64,000 nucleotides of DNA from Phlyctochytrium arcticum (lineage: Eukaryota > Chytridiomycota > Chytridiomycetes > Chytridiales > Chytridiaceae): the NCBI GenBank assembly GCA_025602905.1, contig JAHLKI010000025.1:124001-188000 (forward strand). Direction: 5' to 3'. The notes below the pieces were generated by a model. It was not told the origin of the DNA. It saw only the letters and a program-made list of their open reading frames with translations, and ran no database searches. A program made the translations under genes and the position numbers. Position 1 is the stretch's first letter. The number at the start of each line of letters is the position of its first letter. Below are positions 1 through 11,494 of the stretch, in pieces.

Positions 1-1018
1 GGTTGATAATATTTCTGTGTCAAAACATCCTGGCACGCGTTATCAACTGTACAAAAGATTCTAAGGTTCTGAAGGAGGAGCAGCGGGACGCGCTTTTCGC
101 AAATCTCCTGAATCATGCATCATGGATCGGTTGGGCAGTCTACACATGCAGTCCACAAGATATCTCAGAATGCATGCTGCGAAAGTATGGGCCGTCGAGG
201 ATTACACTATCAGTTACATTTGTAACATGATCAGTCTAGATCCAAGCACAATTTGAACGAGTTGGCGCACGACACCACAATGGAGCTTATCCGCCAAACC
301 ATCAAACTAGGAGTCAATGTGGCAGAGGTACTCTAATAATGTGCAAGCATTCATGTTACTGAATGCAAGCGGGGCAGGTTTATGTAGACACCGTGGGACC
401 CCCCGAATCATATCAGCGAAAATTGGAGCAAAATTTCCCACGGATTCGCTTTACTGTTGCGAAAAAGGCTGATTCACTGTATCCTTGCGTGAGTGCAGCA
501 AGTATCTGTGCCAAAGTATGATTCTCAACATCACCCCAAGTAGCCTTTCTCACATAAATTTTTGACAGGTAACTCGTGATGCTATTTTGCGAGATTGGTT
601 GTATGTGGAGAATTCTCTCATCACATCGCGGAAATTTGGTTCTGGCTATCCCTCAGGTATTTGCACATAGCCTCCGAGCAAGTTTGGGTGGCACCTGACC
701 TTTTTAGATCCCAATACCGTCGACTGGCTCAAAAGCAACGTTGATCCTGTCTTTGGCTTTCCTCGCCTCATGCGTTTCAGTTGGTCCACATGTACGAAAT
801 TACTCGAAGACAAAGGGGTGCCGGTTAAATGGTGAGCTTGCATGCCGAGTGAGCTGCACAGCCCGCGTCTAAACCTCTTCCCAAGGGCGGATGACATCGC
901 ACAAGAATCAACGGATATCCGCGAATTATGGAAAAATAAAGAAAACACCGCTGATAGCAAAAATATCGCCCGCGATCCGCTATTTCTGGATTTGAAACCT
1001 GTTAGAGGAGTGTTGTAA
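1..1018 (+). CDS. RNH201: Ribonuclease H2 catalytic subunit A, 5' part outside window
   Basis: This is the catalytic subunit of RNase H2, which cuts RNA in RNA/DNA hybrids and removes single ribonucleotides from DNA in the nucleus. Spliced reading gives the family blocks in order: [14 protein letters not shown] near 58, [12 protein letters not shown] near 250, [13 protein letters not shown] near 380, [17 protein letters not shown] near 465, [14 protein letters not shown] across the intron near 655, then [14 protein letters not shown]. The DSK and VDT aspartates belong to the family active site; the first active-site residues lie upstream of the window. At least five short introns are visible (about 184-244, 331-380, 519-569, 657-708, 831-884). 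The frame ends at TAA 1016-1018. The stop lies only 59 nt from the convergent SPT8 stop. Identification is confident; exact exon edges were placed by eye. Confidence 0.93.
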
Positions 1019-1077
1019 TGTTTGACTTTTCACTTTACCACAGCGCCTTAGTTTTCTCCCTGGGTGCGCAAGCCTCT

Positions 1078-3420
1078 CTAATCCTCGACGCTCACAGTCA
1101 CAGCCGTACGCTGCAAAGGCTTAACCGTGTATACGAGACATTGAGTAGACGCTAGTCCATCCCACCCCCTTGTGCCGGAGGCGCTTAGCATATACTTCTT
1201 GGTGGGGTCAAGGGCTAGTGGAGTTTGTCAGCTACACTTAGAAACTCCTAGAGTAGAAATACTTACTTATGTTCGACACAACGCCGTTATTGTGACCTGG
1301 GATAATAGTGAATGGCACGACTGGAGCTGTTTCAAAATCTTCGTCGGCCATTGAAGCAGTGGGTCGGGTAGTGCTCGAGGTCTTGCCCAAATCTGGAACA
1401 GAAGGCGAAGGGGGAAGGTCCCCAGTGGCTGCAACATCAGAATCGATTCCATTGCCGAGCGATGTGCCCAAAACTGAGTCTCCTCCCATGTCGTCGTCCA
1501 AAAATAAGGTGAGACCAGCTGTTGGTAGTTTTGGCGTGCCCAACCGACTTTCCGTAGGGGTTGTACTATTCGATGGACCGCCAGATTTTGATCCCTCACG
1601 GCTGGCCTGTGCCGGGATTGGGGCGTCCCGTTGCGGGTTCGCCTCAAATGTTAGATCCAGGTCCCATAAGCGAATAATATCTTGCGACGCGCTACAAAAC
1701 GATAAGTTTGGTCGCCACGTTTCGGTTTTACCGATGAGACTTACCATAGGAGATGGCGATTATTCGGCATGGCATGGACAAAGGAAACCGGTCCAGAGTC
1801 TCGAGGTAACCGTATGGTTCGCAGAAGCTTGCCCTCCGCAACGTCAAACTCATCCACTATACATCACAGTTAAATTCAGTCAGCAGGAAATATCATACGC
1901 AGCTTTACCAGAGGCGTTTCTTCGTCCGCAAAAAATGCTCTTTCCATTCGCGCTCCATGTTGCCTGTCTCTCTGTTAAGTTGAAATCGGAAGATGCCTGG
2001 ATCGCATGTCCATACCGAGATAGCCCATGGCGGTGCTCCACTCAATGAGGCAGGGATCTTTCTACCAACCCCAGCAGCTGATCGCGAATCGAACAGAAAA
2101 ATCGCACCGTCATAACTGCTCGCCATTAAAGGAGATTCTTCAGGTATATAGCCGTCAGATTGGGAGGGTTTGAAACTGCAAGAAGTTATCTGAGATGTCA
2201 ACCCTTGAAAATTTCGAACAACGCTGCCCGTATCAAGGTCCCATTTCTGTACGCACGAGGGCAATTTGAGGAAAAAGAATGAACTGGTCAGGTACGTCGC
2301 GTGGCATACCAGCAATTTGCGATCCCAAGAACCGCTAACCACTCCCCGCTCGTCTGGAGTTATGCGGAGGACTGAAACCGCATTGCTATGTCCACGGAGC
2401 ACATGTTGGCACTAACATGATATTAGAAGTCACTTAGGCTAATACCACTACAGATAAGACAGCACCTGGCCTTCATCGTGTCGTATTGACCAAAAGTTGA
2501 TGTTACCACTCTGATATATGACTTAGAATCTCCTGGTCCATAAGTGATCTCGGTCCGAACCTTGCATCCACTGAGTCCCCATACCGCCGCCGAATGCACA
2601 TCGAGGCTATACACGGGAGACCATTCTGCGGCCAAGGACGATGGAGTGTCTGGGTCTACCGTTGGAACGCTAATTGGCGCGTCTACTGATCGTTAAGTAA
2701 TGACAGTCTCCATTTCCTATCAGGAAGACATACAGCCTAACGGATATTCCTCATTCTCCCAAGCGGATACCAGGATTCCGGCCTGCAAGCGTAAATTTGT
2801 CAGTTCTGGGGGCATGTCGCTCACCAAGTGTGGCTAACCACACCTTTTCAATTGAATCGACCAGGCCATGTCGTTGGGTTTGAGTTAGCATCTGCTCGCC
2901 ATGGGTGGTCCCAGCAAAGTCAAACTTTCTGATGAAGCCGTCATCTCCACCAGTGAAGACCCAGCGCTAATGACAGTCGGGGTATCAGAGCAGGTGGGAC
3001 GACAAGAATACTGTATTTACCATATTGCGCGTTGTGGCAAGGCAATTCACACTGGCGGGATGGACAAGTGAAGCCTAAAACCATTTGACCTCATTTATTC
3101 CTATATTCTGGACGTGCAATGAAAGTGTTTGTCTCTCACGAATGGATTGATTTCATAGCCAGAGCAATCTTCGGTGTGAACCGCAGATTCAATTTCACCA
3201 TTTTCAAACTGACTATTAGCCAAAGCTGGGGAGAAAATTCTATAAGGATAATGCCAGAACATACACAAATGGGAAACAACAACTGACCCTCACTTCCTGA
3301 ACGTTCGTGGTACCCGGCAGAGTCTGGCCCTACGGTTGCTGCGTCCCCAGTAGCTAGATCATAATCCCCATCCTCTGAGCCCTCGGCATCAACGTCCGAG
3401 CCAAACAGTTCTTCGTCCAT
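1078..3420 (-). CDS. SPT8: SPT8, WD40 subunit of the SAGA co-activator
   Basis: SPT8 is the WD40 propeller subunit of SAGA that helps deliver TBP to promoters. The spliced frame starts at ATG 3420 (MDEELFGSDVDAEGSEDGD, an acidic N terminus) and ends at a TAG whose complement is 1078-1080. Conserved blocks seen in order: RWVFTGGDDGFIRKFDF, HGLVDSIEKAGILVSAWENE, SGNINFWSIRHDEGQVL, LRGHSNAVSVLRITPDE, GVVSGSWDRKLL, KWDLDTGSVVRNFQG, ANGKSIFCGRRNASVDEFDV, LCASQDIIRLWDLD, VPFTIIPGHNNGVVSNI, and the typical tail SASGTRGWDGLAS. About ten introns of 50-65 nt separate them. A low-complexity Ser/Thr/Pro linker (about 1350-1640) sits before the last blade. I see no stop or frameshift inside exons, so the gene looks functional. 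Confidence 0.93.
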
Positions 3421-3422
3421 TA

Positions 3423-4333
3423 GTTGGGCGTTCCGCATAAATTTGGCTTTTTACCGGGTTCTGTGGTAACGTACTCCACAATCGGGATTTGCCGGAAGAG
3501 CAATTCCAATTCATCATCCGGGATCATCCGATCTGAAGATCCAGCTCTCGCGAATCGCGATCCGACTCTAGACGATCGGAACCGTTGAAGTGTTGTCGAA
3601 TATCCTCGCCGGCGTGCTCGGATCACCCCGCGCGGCACTCTGTCGGGGATACGACGCTCGGACAAGTTCCCTTGGAGCAGCGTCATTGCACCACATGGTG
3701 CTTCCAAATTTTGTACTGATAAAAGAACGCAAAGCTTCTCACGGAAGACACCAAGGTCACTCACAAGTCACGGACCAAAATACCACTGGTTGCTTACCTC
3801 GGATGGTCCATGAAGCATGGATAATGTCCGCATTCATCACAGCTGCTGGCCACTCGAGTATATCGTTAATCTGACGTTTCAATTTTTGACACAAGTTATC
3901 CCATATAGTACCGTTGATTGAACAACTCTCTGAACTTTGCAAACAAGGTCTTATCCCATCGCGTACCAGGTAGCGACCATTCACCGTCCCATCCGCGCTG
4001 ATGCTGAACGACCTCCCGTACTTGTCTGGGGGAATCTCTTTGTTGTCATGCTGCAACCAGACACATTTCGAGCTTGCAAACTGTTTCCGTTGGATGGGAG
4101 ACCGGCAATACAGCCGATTTTGACCACAAGCTTAAGAACCCCTTTCCCAACAAGCAATTGGTGTTTTCCTATAAATTTCCAGAACAAGCCGTCCCGAGAG
4201 CTGTTGCCAACATTTGCGTGGCCCGGAGGCCATTAGGGCGCAACGCCGGCTTTCGGGACGCACGAACCAAATTGCGGGCTTGCCTCAATGCACTGCTCGA
4301 AAACAACTTTGCCAGAAAGGTCTTCTTTCATTG
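3423..4333 (-). CDS. Hypothetical spliced gene next to SPT8
   Basis: I do not recognise this product. Minus-strand coding-like stretches start at ATG 4333 (MKEDLSGKVVFEQCIEAS), continue in a 99-codon stretch (about 3757-4056) with KEIPPDKYGRSFSISADG and DILEWPAAVMNADIIHASW, then after a plausible intron (GTAAGC donor near 3795, acceptor near 3720) into an Arg-rich stretch reaching 3423. The last stop overlaps the SPT8 start codon by one base, which is probably chance. The exon with GRSFSISADG and the WPAAVMNADxxHA block looks protein-like, but joins are uncertain and the Arg-rich end may not be coding. No promoter could be assigned. Confidence 0.35.
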
Positions 4334-5209
4334 AAACTACCCGAGGCAACCGGCTGGGGGAAAGGACGCATGTGACCCCGAATGTTCACTTTATGTTTTT
4401 GGCTTAGCGGCCAGGGGGGAAGGTGCCTGCTATTACGGGTCGCTTGCATTTTTTGATGGTAATTTTTATACTTCCAGAATATTTGGTTGTCGGAAGGAAG
4501 CGTGGGAAAAAGCACAAAATCTATGAGGGACCAATTACACTCCAAAGCAAAACATTGGCAGGAGCAAATAGTCGACAACAGGCTCACGAACCATCACTAA
4601 ATTACAAAGGACAAAGATTGGGTGCTTGGACATTCAGTAAGATGTCTACAGCTTGGTGACACCTTTGTTTCCGGAAAATTTGAATCTTATTAAGGCATAC
4701 TTGCTTTCCAGCATATGGGCAAAGGCAGTGTTGGACTTTCCGTATATCCATTGCATACTCTTCAAGTATTCCTACCACTGCCCAATGCCGAGGCAAATGC
4801 TCACTAGGCCTGTAATTTAGTAACTTCAAGTCAGTTGAAGTCTTTGATTTTGTCAGGGTGATGGTTTTGCCATTTGTCAATCACTGCACCAATGTGTGAT
4901 TTGCAGGATAAAAAAAGTACTGGAAACCCTTGAACACATTGTGCCCAACAGCATATTGTAGACATATATCTGGGTCTTGCTGGGCCCATCCAAGAAGACT
5001 CGCTTCAAAGTGTCAACAAGCTGAGCAATGTGCAACATTGATTGTCATTCAGATCAAATCCTTTAAAATAGAACTAATGCTTATGCAGCAGCCTGGCAAT
5101 GTCTGCTGGCTCACTGAATGCCACCACAGTAGCGAATCTGTGATGGCATGGGGGACCCAGCAGTTTTCTCCAGACATGTACCATACTCAGTGTCATACGC
5201 AAAGAGACC
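4334..5209. other. Gene-free interval
   Basis: No ORF here has recognisable motifs or convincing splice signals. The short open frames on both strands are scattered and low in information. It marks the boundary between the host genes and the transposon-rich remainder. Confidence 0.5.
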
Positions 5210-5765
5210 TTGCTTTGTGTCACTTTTTTTTTGTCTGGGGGTCAAATTGAGTCTGGGCAAATTTTGGTTTAAGACTGTGAAAGTTTGCCCAATGTTCCCA
5301 TGCAGACTAAAAAAAATACATAAATATACAAAGTTCTTTAATCTATCACTGTGGTTGTCGAAAATTGCATGTTCCAGAGGGATGTGAATGAGCTGGGGTG
5401 CTCCTTTTGAAGACTGCTGAGATATTTCTGTTATGTTTTTCTTGCCAAACTTGCTGGGATTTGTAATAAACAGTGCCCAGATAAGGTGGCAAAAAGTTCT
5501 GATCTCTTTTACTTACTGTGAGAGAACTTACTGCCTTATATGTGTCTGTAACCCTCTCAAAGTTTTCCACATAGTATCTAAGCCACGCCCTGCATGAACT
5601 TTTCCTCTGCCACAATGTGGCTTGGGTGAGTAATCCAGGGAATACTAACTATGCTTTTGTTAAAGGTTTGATGCATCTGAAACCTTCTCAAAATTTTCTA
5701 CATATTATCCAAGCCACCACCCTGCATGAACTTTCCCTCTCCCACAATGTGGCTATATGCCCATA
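5210..5765 (+). repeat. Copy A of a dispersed repeat, inverted relative to copy B at 30.18-30.81 kb
   Basis: The reverse complement of this stretch matches 30178-30810 through several blocks: the CCAAAATTTGCCCAGACTC region, the AGTCCGCATGGGAACATT-like region, GAGCACCCCAGCTCATTC, and the repeated exon-like unit encoding TLHELSLSHNVA. That exon-like unit occurs twice (about 5575-5625 and 5705-5760), split by a candidate intron 5626-5665 with GTGAGT donor and a TACTAAC branch site. The open frames on the opposite strand run across these splice signals and are probably shadows. The coding family is not recognised. Confidence 0.6.
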
Positions 5766-5789
5766 TCTACAGGTTTTCCCCAAGCACCA

Positions 5790-5870
5790 AAAAAAGAGAG
5801 GAAGAGGGGAGAGAAGGATGGGAGAGACGAGGGAAGAGAAGAGGAAAAAGGGAGGAAGAAGGAGAGAGTT
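5790..5870 (+). repeat. Purine (GA) tract
   Basis: About 80 nt are almost purely A and G, an irregular GGGAGA/GAAGAG microsatellite. It creates Arg/Glu/Gly-rich open frames on both strands that should not be read as genes. Confidence 0.8.
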
Positions 5871-6770
5871 GCAGGTCTTTTCTGTGTTGTTTTCTACTGC
5901 TGCTGGCGAGAGCCGGGCTGATGGATTGGCAGCTCAAAATGGTGCATCTGGAGTGCAGCATGAATGACGACGTGCAGTATTGATACAATCGAGGCCATTT
6001 ACGCAGATAATACAATAAAAGTTCATGTTTATGTAGGAAGAAGGCATGTACGAGTACGCTGGATGGTATAGTAGCTCTCATACCTAGGCTTAGCCCCATG
6101 TCAAAAGGGTGCATATCCATTTCGAAATCATTTGAAAATCACTCTGTAAATTTGCAAGGATATGCACCTCTACAATATCCTCCTATTCCTGTGTTTGAAA
6201 CTTCCCCTAGCTGTATTGTCAATTAACGCAACGCGTAAAGGTCAAATGAGAATCTATTCGATAGAAGCAAGGCGAGGAGACATCAGTGCTTGATGTAGGA
6301 GAGCAAGTCTATGGGCGCGCTGGAAAGCAGTAACAACTGGGTATATTGTCCATCATGGCGAGGTTAAATGGGAACCTAGGATCTGAATAGACATTAGAAA
6401 GAAGCATACAAATGCAGCGGACCTGATGTAAATAACTTAATGCGAGTGATCTTTTAGTCTGAATTTGTCCGAAAGATGGCATAGTTCACCTTTCTGCCTT
6501 GCTGACGAGGAGATCGTTCAGTATCTTAGCAGGTGATTTTGCTCAGTGAGAGGGTTCTGGGATGGCCATCTTGAGAGGTCTCCTACGTGCAAGACAACTT
6601 TCTACAGGGTCTGCTCAAACAAGCATTGTGCCCGCTTTCGCACAAACATTCTCTGGCAGCGTTCCGAATCTCAGGAGAAGAAGTCCGAGCTGATGCAGTC
6701 TGTGGGCACCTCTGGGGCACGTCCGTCCGTCTAATGTTGGCCAGATGTTGGCCTGGGAAATCCTCTGAAA
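5871..6770. other. Gene-free interval
   Basis: I see no supported gene. Short frames around 6546-6802 lack motifs and splice context. Confidence 0.45.
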
Positions 6771-6885
6771 TTGGTTCCAGCCCCTTACAATCTATGATTT
6801 GAGCCCCCTACAATGCGCGGTTGGAACCCCTTACGTCTTACCCATGGTTTGAACTGGTTTGAACCCCTTACGATGCAAAAACCCG
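6770..6885 (+). repeat. Degenerate short tandem repeat with CCCCTTAC core
   Basis: Four spaced copies of a roughly 30-nt unit, core TTGRNCCCCTTACRAT, occur at about 6775, 6800, 6825 and 6865. No function is evident. Confidence 0.5.
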
Positions 6886-7189
6886 CAGGTTCAGGCGTCT
6901 AGCCCACACTGGGAGAATAATTACATAATGTTCTTAATGTTCCTGGGAATATTTACTCTGCTTTTGGTAAAATTCCATCCTCATCATATTAAACACAGAC
7001 ACTCCACTTGCGGCCATGCAGGCGTCCTCCTCCAAAGTTAGGTTTCTAATGGTACCAACAAAATGTTTTCAATTGGGGAATTGGCACAGCATGAATTACT
7101 TTGTACAGGTACTGTATTCTTTAGTCAATCATTCTTTATATGCCATTTAGTCAAATAGTCAGCACTGAAAAGTGGGACAAAAATTCCCA

Positions 7190-7290
7190 GGAACATTAAA
7201 TATGAAAGTCTGACTTTGATATGCTCAATTTTAAAACCAAAATTTGTCACACGAAAAATAGTCTGGGGGTCTAATTCAGTATGGGTCATT
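7190..7290 (+). repeat. Fragment of the copy A/B repeat family
   Basis: A third, diverged piece of the repeat at 5.2 and 30.7 kb, recognisable by the ATATGAAAGTCTGACTTTGA and CTCAATTTTAAAACCAAAA blocks and by the GTCTGGGGGTC motif. It is preceded by the TTCCCAGGAACATT motif found in several introns nearby. Confidence 0.5.
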
Positions 7291-7439
7291 TTTCCACATG
7301 GCCGCTGTCCAACTGAAACTGGACAATTATTTTCAATGTCTATAAAATGTGCACATAACAACTGATTCTGAAATAATTGAAAATGGCCCCTTAAACACCC
7401 CTCCCCCAGCACACCCCTAACTCAGAAAATTTGGACAGT

Positions 7440-9560
7440 AGATTGTTCCCCAGCTCTGCCCAGGTCTTTAACTATTGGTAGCTGGTTCCCTCATGTCTTC
7501 CGGCGTGTTGCACCCAAGGTACATCTGCGACTATGTGTTGGGGAATCTCCTAAAGATCTTTTCTGGTTCAGTTTGTTTGCACGCATCACAATCACTTTGC
7601 TGCCAATTGCATTGCACAATACGGTTCGAATTCCGAGCGTTGATCAAGCAAACCCTGCCTCCCAATTGTCAATGACCACTCCTGACACATCTGCTCCAAA
7701 CTTTTCTTTTGGCATTAATTCCAGAATTGTAAGAAACAGCCTTAACCAGAATAGTGCAGGGGCACATAAGCCTAGGTCCACCACCTTCTTGATCGTCTTT
7801 TTCCCCACCGTTCTCGTTACCATCGATTTCCAATCAACTGTACTCGGATCCTCAATCGTCCAAGTGTTGGTTCGAGCTCCAGCTAGCTTGAGGTCCTACA
7901 ACCAAAACATTTCTAAGCTGAATCTCCTTTGAACTCAAGATTCCTGGGAATATTGAGACTTAACCCAGGTACTCCTGCATCCATTGGTGTTGTCTGTTTT
8001 GTGACAGGACATATTGATAAATGATGCGGTGTGGATAAAATCCAAATGGGTTGAATAGGTTTTGCATCCCCAATTGAGTTTTCACAGCCCAATCACAGAT
8101 AACAAAGAGAAAGGCATGTGTTCCATTTAACTTGGAAAGTAATAGAGCTTGCTGTCCCTGCTACGCATGGTCGTCATTGCCGGTGTAGTCCAACACCATC
8201 AAATTCTTTGCCAGGGAATTTGCAGTGAATGCATTCAGGGTCATGTGTCCCATCTGCACAAAGTTGGTCTCATCTGCATTGACCATTTATCCCTCCGCAT
8301 CGATGTCCACCCCCGGTAAGCCATCCAAAAACGCCATCATACCAGCTTCATGACTCCTTGGCCAGCCCCCACATGTTTCCACATTTGGATGTGGTTCTTA
8401 ATTGTGTTCTCCTGTATGGCCATTTCTGTCTCTTTCAACTCTTTGCGCTCGATACCTCTGTCTACGGCCCCCGCACAGAGATCCTGAATAAGGGCCAGAT
8501 GCCTCTTTGCATCTGTAATGACACCTTCACATCACTTCTTGGTAAAGCCCTTTTGAATTGCTAGTAATGGTGATCAACATATTTCAAATAGTAGAGGAAG
8601 TTATACACATCAGGGCCAGTTATGTTGTAGTCGGCTGGACGAAGGTGGTAACTGCAAAAGGCGGTCAATATTCCTGGGAACATTGACACAGTGTACGTTT
8701 GGACTCACCTATTGGTGACAAGTGACTTTCCATACAAGTTGGCCATGGTGATGATTTCATTGGAACCGTTTTCTGTCATGCCCATGATACGTTTCTCTTG
8801 CTCAAGCATTTTCAAGTCTCTTTGGGGAAGGTGCGAAACCACAAGAACTGTGGCTTTGCAGCTCGCACAGTGCAGTTGCCCCATGTAAACCATCTACAAT
8901 GCTTTATACATGGGTAAATCCATATCATCAACTTTCACAGTTTGAGGCATAGATTTCTCCATGAGGGCTACGTAGCGGCTTTCCATGAAACCTTTCAGGA
9001 GCAAGACTCTGCAAAAGAACATCAGTATTCCCAGGAACATCAAACTTGTATTCGACTCCAACTCACTTGAGCTTGTCAATATCTGGCCTGGATACTTCCC
9101 GTACTGGAGTGTGGTCCTCAATATCCAATTGTTCCATGTGGAGACGTAGCGGGATCAAGGTTTCTTTATAGTGCTGGCTGTCTTTCCATTTGATTTGGCT
9201 TGGCTATACAAATTCACTATCTGTGATCTTAACAAGTTGGGTGCATCCATCAATTGCCCACTTGGGCATTGCCTTGTCAATTGCATTTGCCGTGGCACTT
9301 GGAAGTATGGCTGCACGTGAGGTGGATGTCACTTGGTTCAGCATCCGCTTGGTTGTGTTTTCTAAAGTGAGTGTAGGTCAGGATTCCTTGGAAGAGATAT
9401 GAACAAAGTGAAAGACTTACACACTTGTCCTATCTTGCGCAGCAACTCGAAGAGGGAGATCAGACTCATTGGACCTACATGCCAGAAAAGGAGGTCAATA
9501 TTCCCAGCCCCAATGATCAGTGATAGTCGGACATGACTAGCAGAACAATGTTGGCTTTAG
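7440..9560 (-). pseudogene. Unidentified spliced coding remnant with in-frame stops
   Basis: I do not recognise the family, but the minus strand reads as one protein across several exons: PLRVAAQDRTS, intron 9362-9420, RMLNQVTSTSRAAILPS to RPDIDKLK, intron 9009-9066, VLLLKGFMESRYVALMEKS to YGKSLVTN, intron 8652-8708, YHLRPADYNITGPDVYNFLY, later VNADETNFVQMGHMTLNAFT, LFNPFGFYPHRIIYQY, intron 7918-7964, then TWTIEDPSTVDWKSM and GVVIDNWEAGFA. Each intron has GT/AG ends. In-frame TAG/TGA/TAA codons interrupt the exons, for example after MYKAL near 8893 and after DHHY near 8563, most explicable by C-to-T changes. It could be a decayed gene of a multicopy element or an old host gene. All four introns share a sequence block (see findings). 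Confidence 0.5.
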
Positions 9561-10440
9561 CTGTGGTGTGCGGTTTGGTGAGAAAAAGGTTGTGTGCTTT
9601 GTTCACAAAGTGCAGATCATTTATGTTGTGGAAGGGCACTCGGCAACGGGGGGCGGACAAACTTAGCCCTACTTATATCAGCATTGCATCTAATTTAACG
9701 TTCATCCAATCGAAAGGGCTTTGCTGCCTGTTGTGCTCGAAACATGGTATGACACTATAAGACACCAGAAGACACCACAATTTGAATGCAAATTTAAGCA
9801 AAGGTTGGCATTTTTGGCTTTGATGGCTTTGGGCCCCACCAATCACAGCCGCCGTTGCGACATGCCCTTGCAAGGTCAACGGAAAGTCCACAAAAATAAT
9901 ATGGTCGCCGCGCTCATTTTTACAGCTGAATGTCAAACAATTTTCATGGTGAACACTATACAGACAAAGCGCTATGGCACCATGGCACATGCGACTGCTC
10001 TCCCCGTTCTATAAATATAGGTTGTCCCCAAAGATGACATGTCCCCCTTCAAAAAACATGTGAATTTCTAATGTCTCACTGAATCACATATGCTCAACAT
10101 GCACAAAGGACATAAAAATGATCCATTTGAGAAGGGCAAGGTACTGTTTATCTCAGAATGTTCCAACAGGGCAAATATTTGCTAGAGATCATACCCCTGG
10201 ATGATAGGTCTTTCTAGCCAGGCAAAACCTACTTTGTTGGAGGTATCCCAACACACACAATTAAAAGGTGCAAGAGGAGATGAACAGGCTGCCATCATAG
10301 CAAGACGACCTCAAACTACAACCCGCGGAAGTTGACATCGCCAAACTCTATTTTTCCACTATGACAGCTGTGCAAAAATACCTAGATCCTAATCATGGCG
10401 GATATTCAAAAGGCACATCAGAATACCAGAAGCGAGTGAT
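9561..10440. other. Gene-free interval
   Basis: Only short frames without recognisable motifs. Some of the minus-strand frame at 9673-9990 could be a further exon of the unidentified remnant downstream, but no splice pair supports it. Confidence 0.4.
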
Positions 10441-10631
10441 TATCGCCCTGACTCAATTTGACCTCAGGCCAATTCCCTCTTTTTCTCACCATCTCCTCCT
10501 ATCTCCTTACTTCAGTTCCTGCTATTTTATCCACATTTTCTTCCTTTCCTCAATCTGTGTCTATTCTGAAGTTCCCTATCCACTGTCTCCGGTTCAATCT
10601 CTTCCAGGGATCCTTCTTCAAACATAATGTC

Positions 10632-10718
10632 ATTCACCATAGTTTTATCACTTCCACGTTACATCTGTTCCTTCATTCACCATAGTTTTATCACTTCCAC
10701 ATTACCTCTGTTCCTTCC
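10632..10718 (+). repeat. Tandem duplication, about 45-nt unit
   Basis: The phrase ATTCACCATAGTTTTATCAC, followed by TTCCACRTTACMTCTGTTCC, occurs twice back to back. Confidence 0.75.
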
Positions 10719-10814
10719 ATCACTCTCATTTTGATCCTTGTAAGATCTGTTCCTCATTCTTGCTTTGTTCTCTTACTACTTTGGCTCATTTACCTAACTC
10801 CCATTTATCATTTT

Positions 10815-11120
10815 TTTTAGGATACAAGTTTACATTGTATAACCACTCCAAAACTTGATTGCCTTTTGCCATGTACCCATTGAAATACATGGTCGCTCTC
10901 CGCTTGCTGATCTTCTGGTTACATTTCCTTTCTTTGCACTACTACGGTTGTTGGATTGAGATACACGCTGCCCATCGTCTCATATTCCATGCTTTTCTTC
11001 ACATGCCTATGGACTATTTTCCTCAGTTACTCTTGTTTGCCTCTCCCGTCGAGTACATCATCAATGGTACTGACTCCTTCTCTTGGCACTTAAGCTTGTC
11101 TACCTTCTATTTAACCACGT
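10815..11120 (+). repeat. Dispersed repeat, inverted relative to 25.0-25.35 kb
   Basis: Blocks AGGATACAAG, TTTCTTTGCACTA, GTTGTTGGATTGAGATAC, CTGCCCAT and GTCTCATATTCC match the reverse complement of about 25000-25345 in the same order. Both are diverged, so the repeat is old. No coding function is supported; the surrounding T/C-rich sequence is low complexity. Confidence 0.6.
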
Positions 11121-11130
11121 TGTCACAACC

Positions 11131-11494
11131 CTGAAAAAGGTGTTTGGGTCCAAAACGTGTCAAATTTGGGCCATGAGCTCATTTAGAATGAGGTGAAAAA
11201 CTTGCTTGTAAATCAGGTCCGGACCTGACATCACAGGCTGTGTTTCAGGTGTAGGACATGATTTGGGACATGTTTTCAGGTTATTTTGAATGACTTTGCA
11301 TCAGTGCTTTAGCCACTTTCACATAAATTACAAACGCTGTTTGAAATTTTGACCGCATGAATGATGAAACTTTGATACAAACTGACCCAAAACCCGCTTT
11401 ACCATCCATTTATCCCATCGCCATCATCTCCCCATTTAATTGCATTTACCGAATTGTGAAGTGGGTTGAGCCTCCTACACCTCCCACTTGAAAA
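11131..11494. other. Gene-free interval
   Basis: No supported ORF, repeat or signal seen between the dispersed repeat and the recombinase remnant. Confidence 0.4.

Noticed and set aside
1308..2048. 246-codon plus ORF
   Set aside because: It is antisense to SPT8 exons and introns and has no motif.
3418..3422. TAATG overlap between an upstream minus frame and the SPT8 start, like a bacterial translational coupling
   Set aside because: The organism is eukaryotic with spliced genes; the overlap is a chance property of an uncertain frame.
5346..5615. 89-codon minus ORF conserved between the two repeat copies
   Set aside because: Splice donor and branch signals in the repeat point to the other strand; the ORF is conserved only because the DNA is repeated.
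5726..5983. Arg/Glu/Lys-rich ORFs
   Set aside because: They come from a purine microsatellite.
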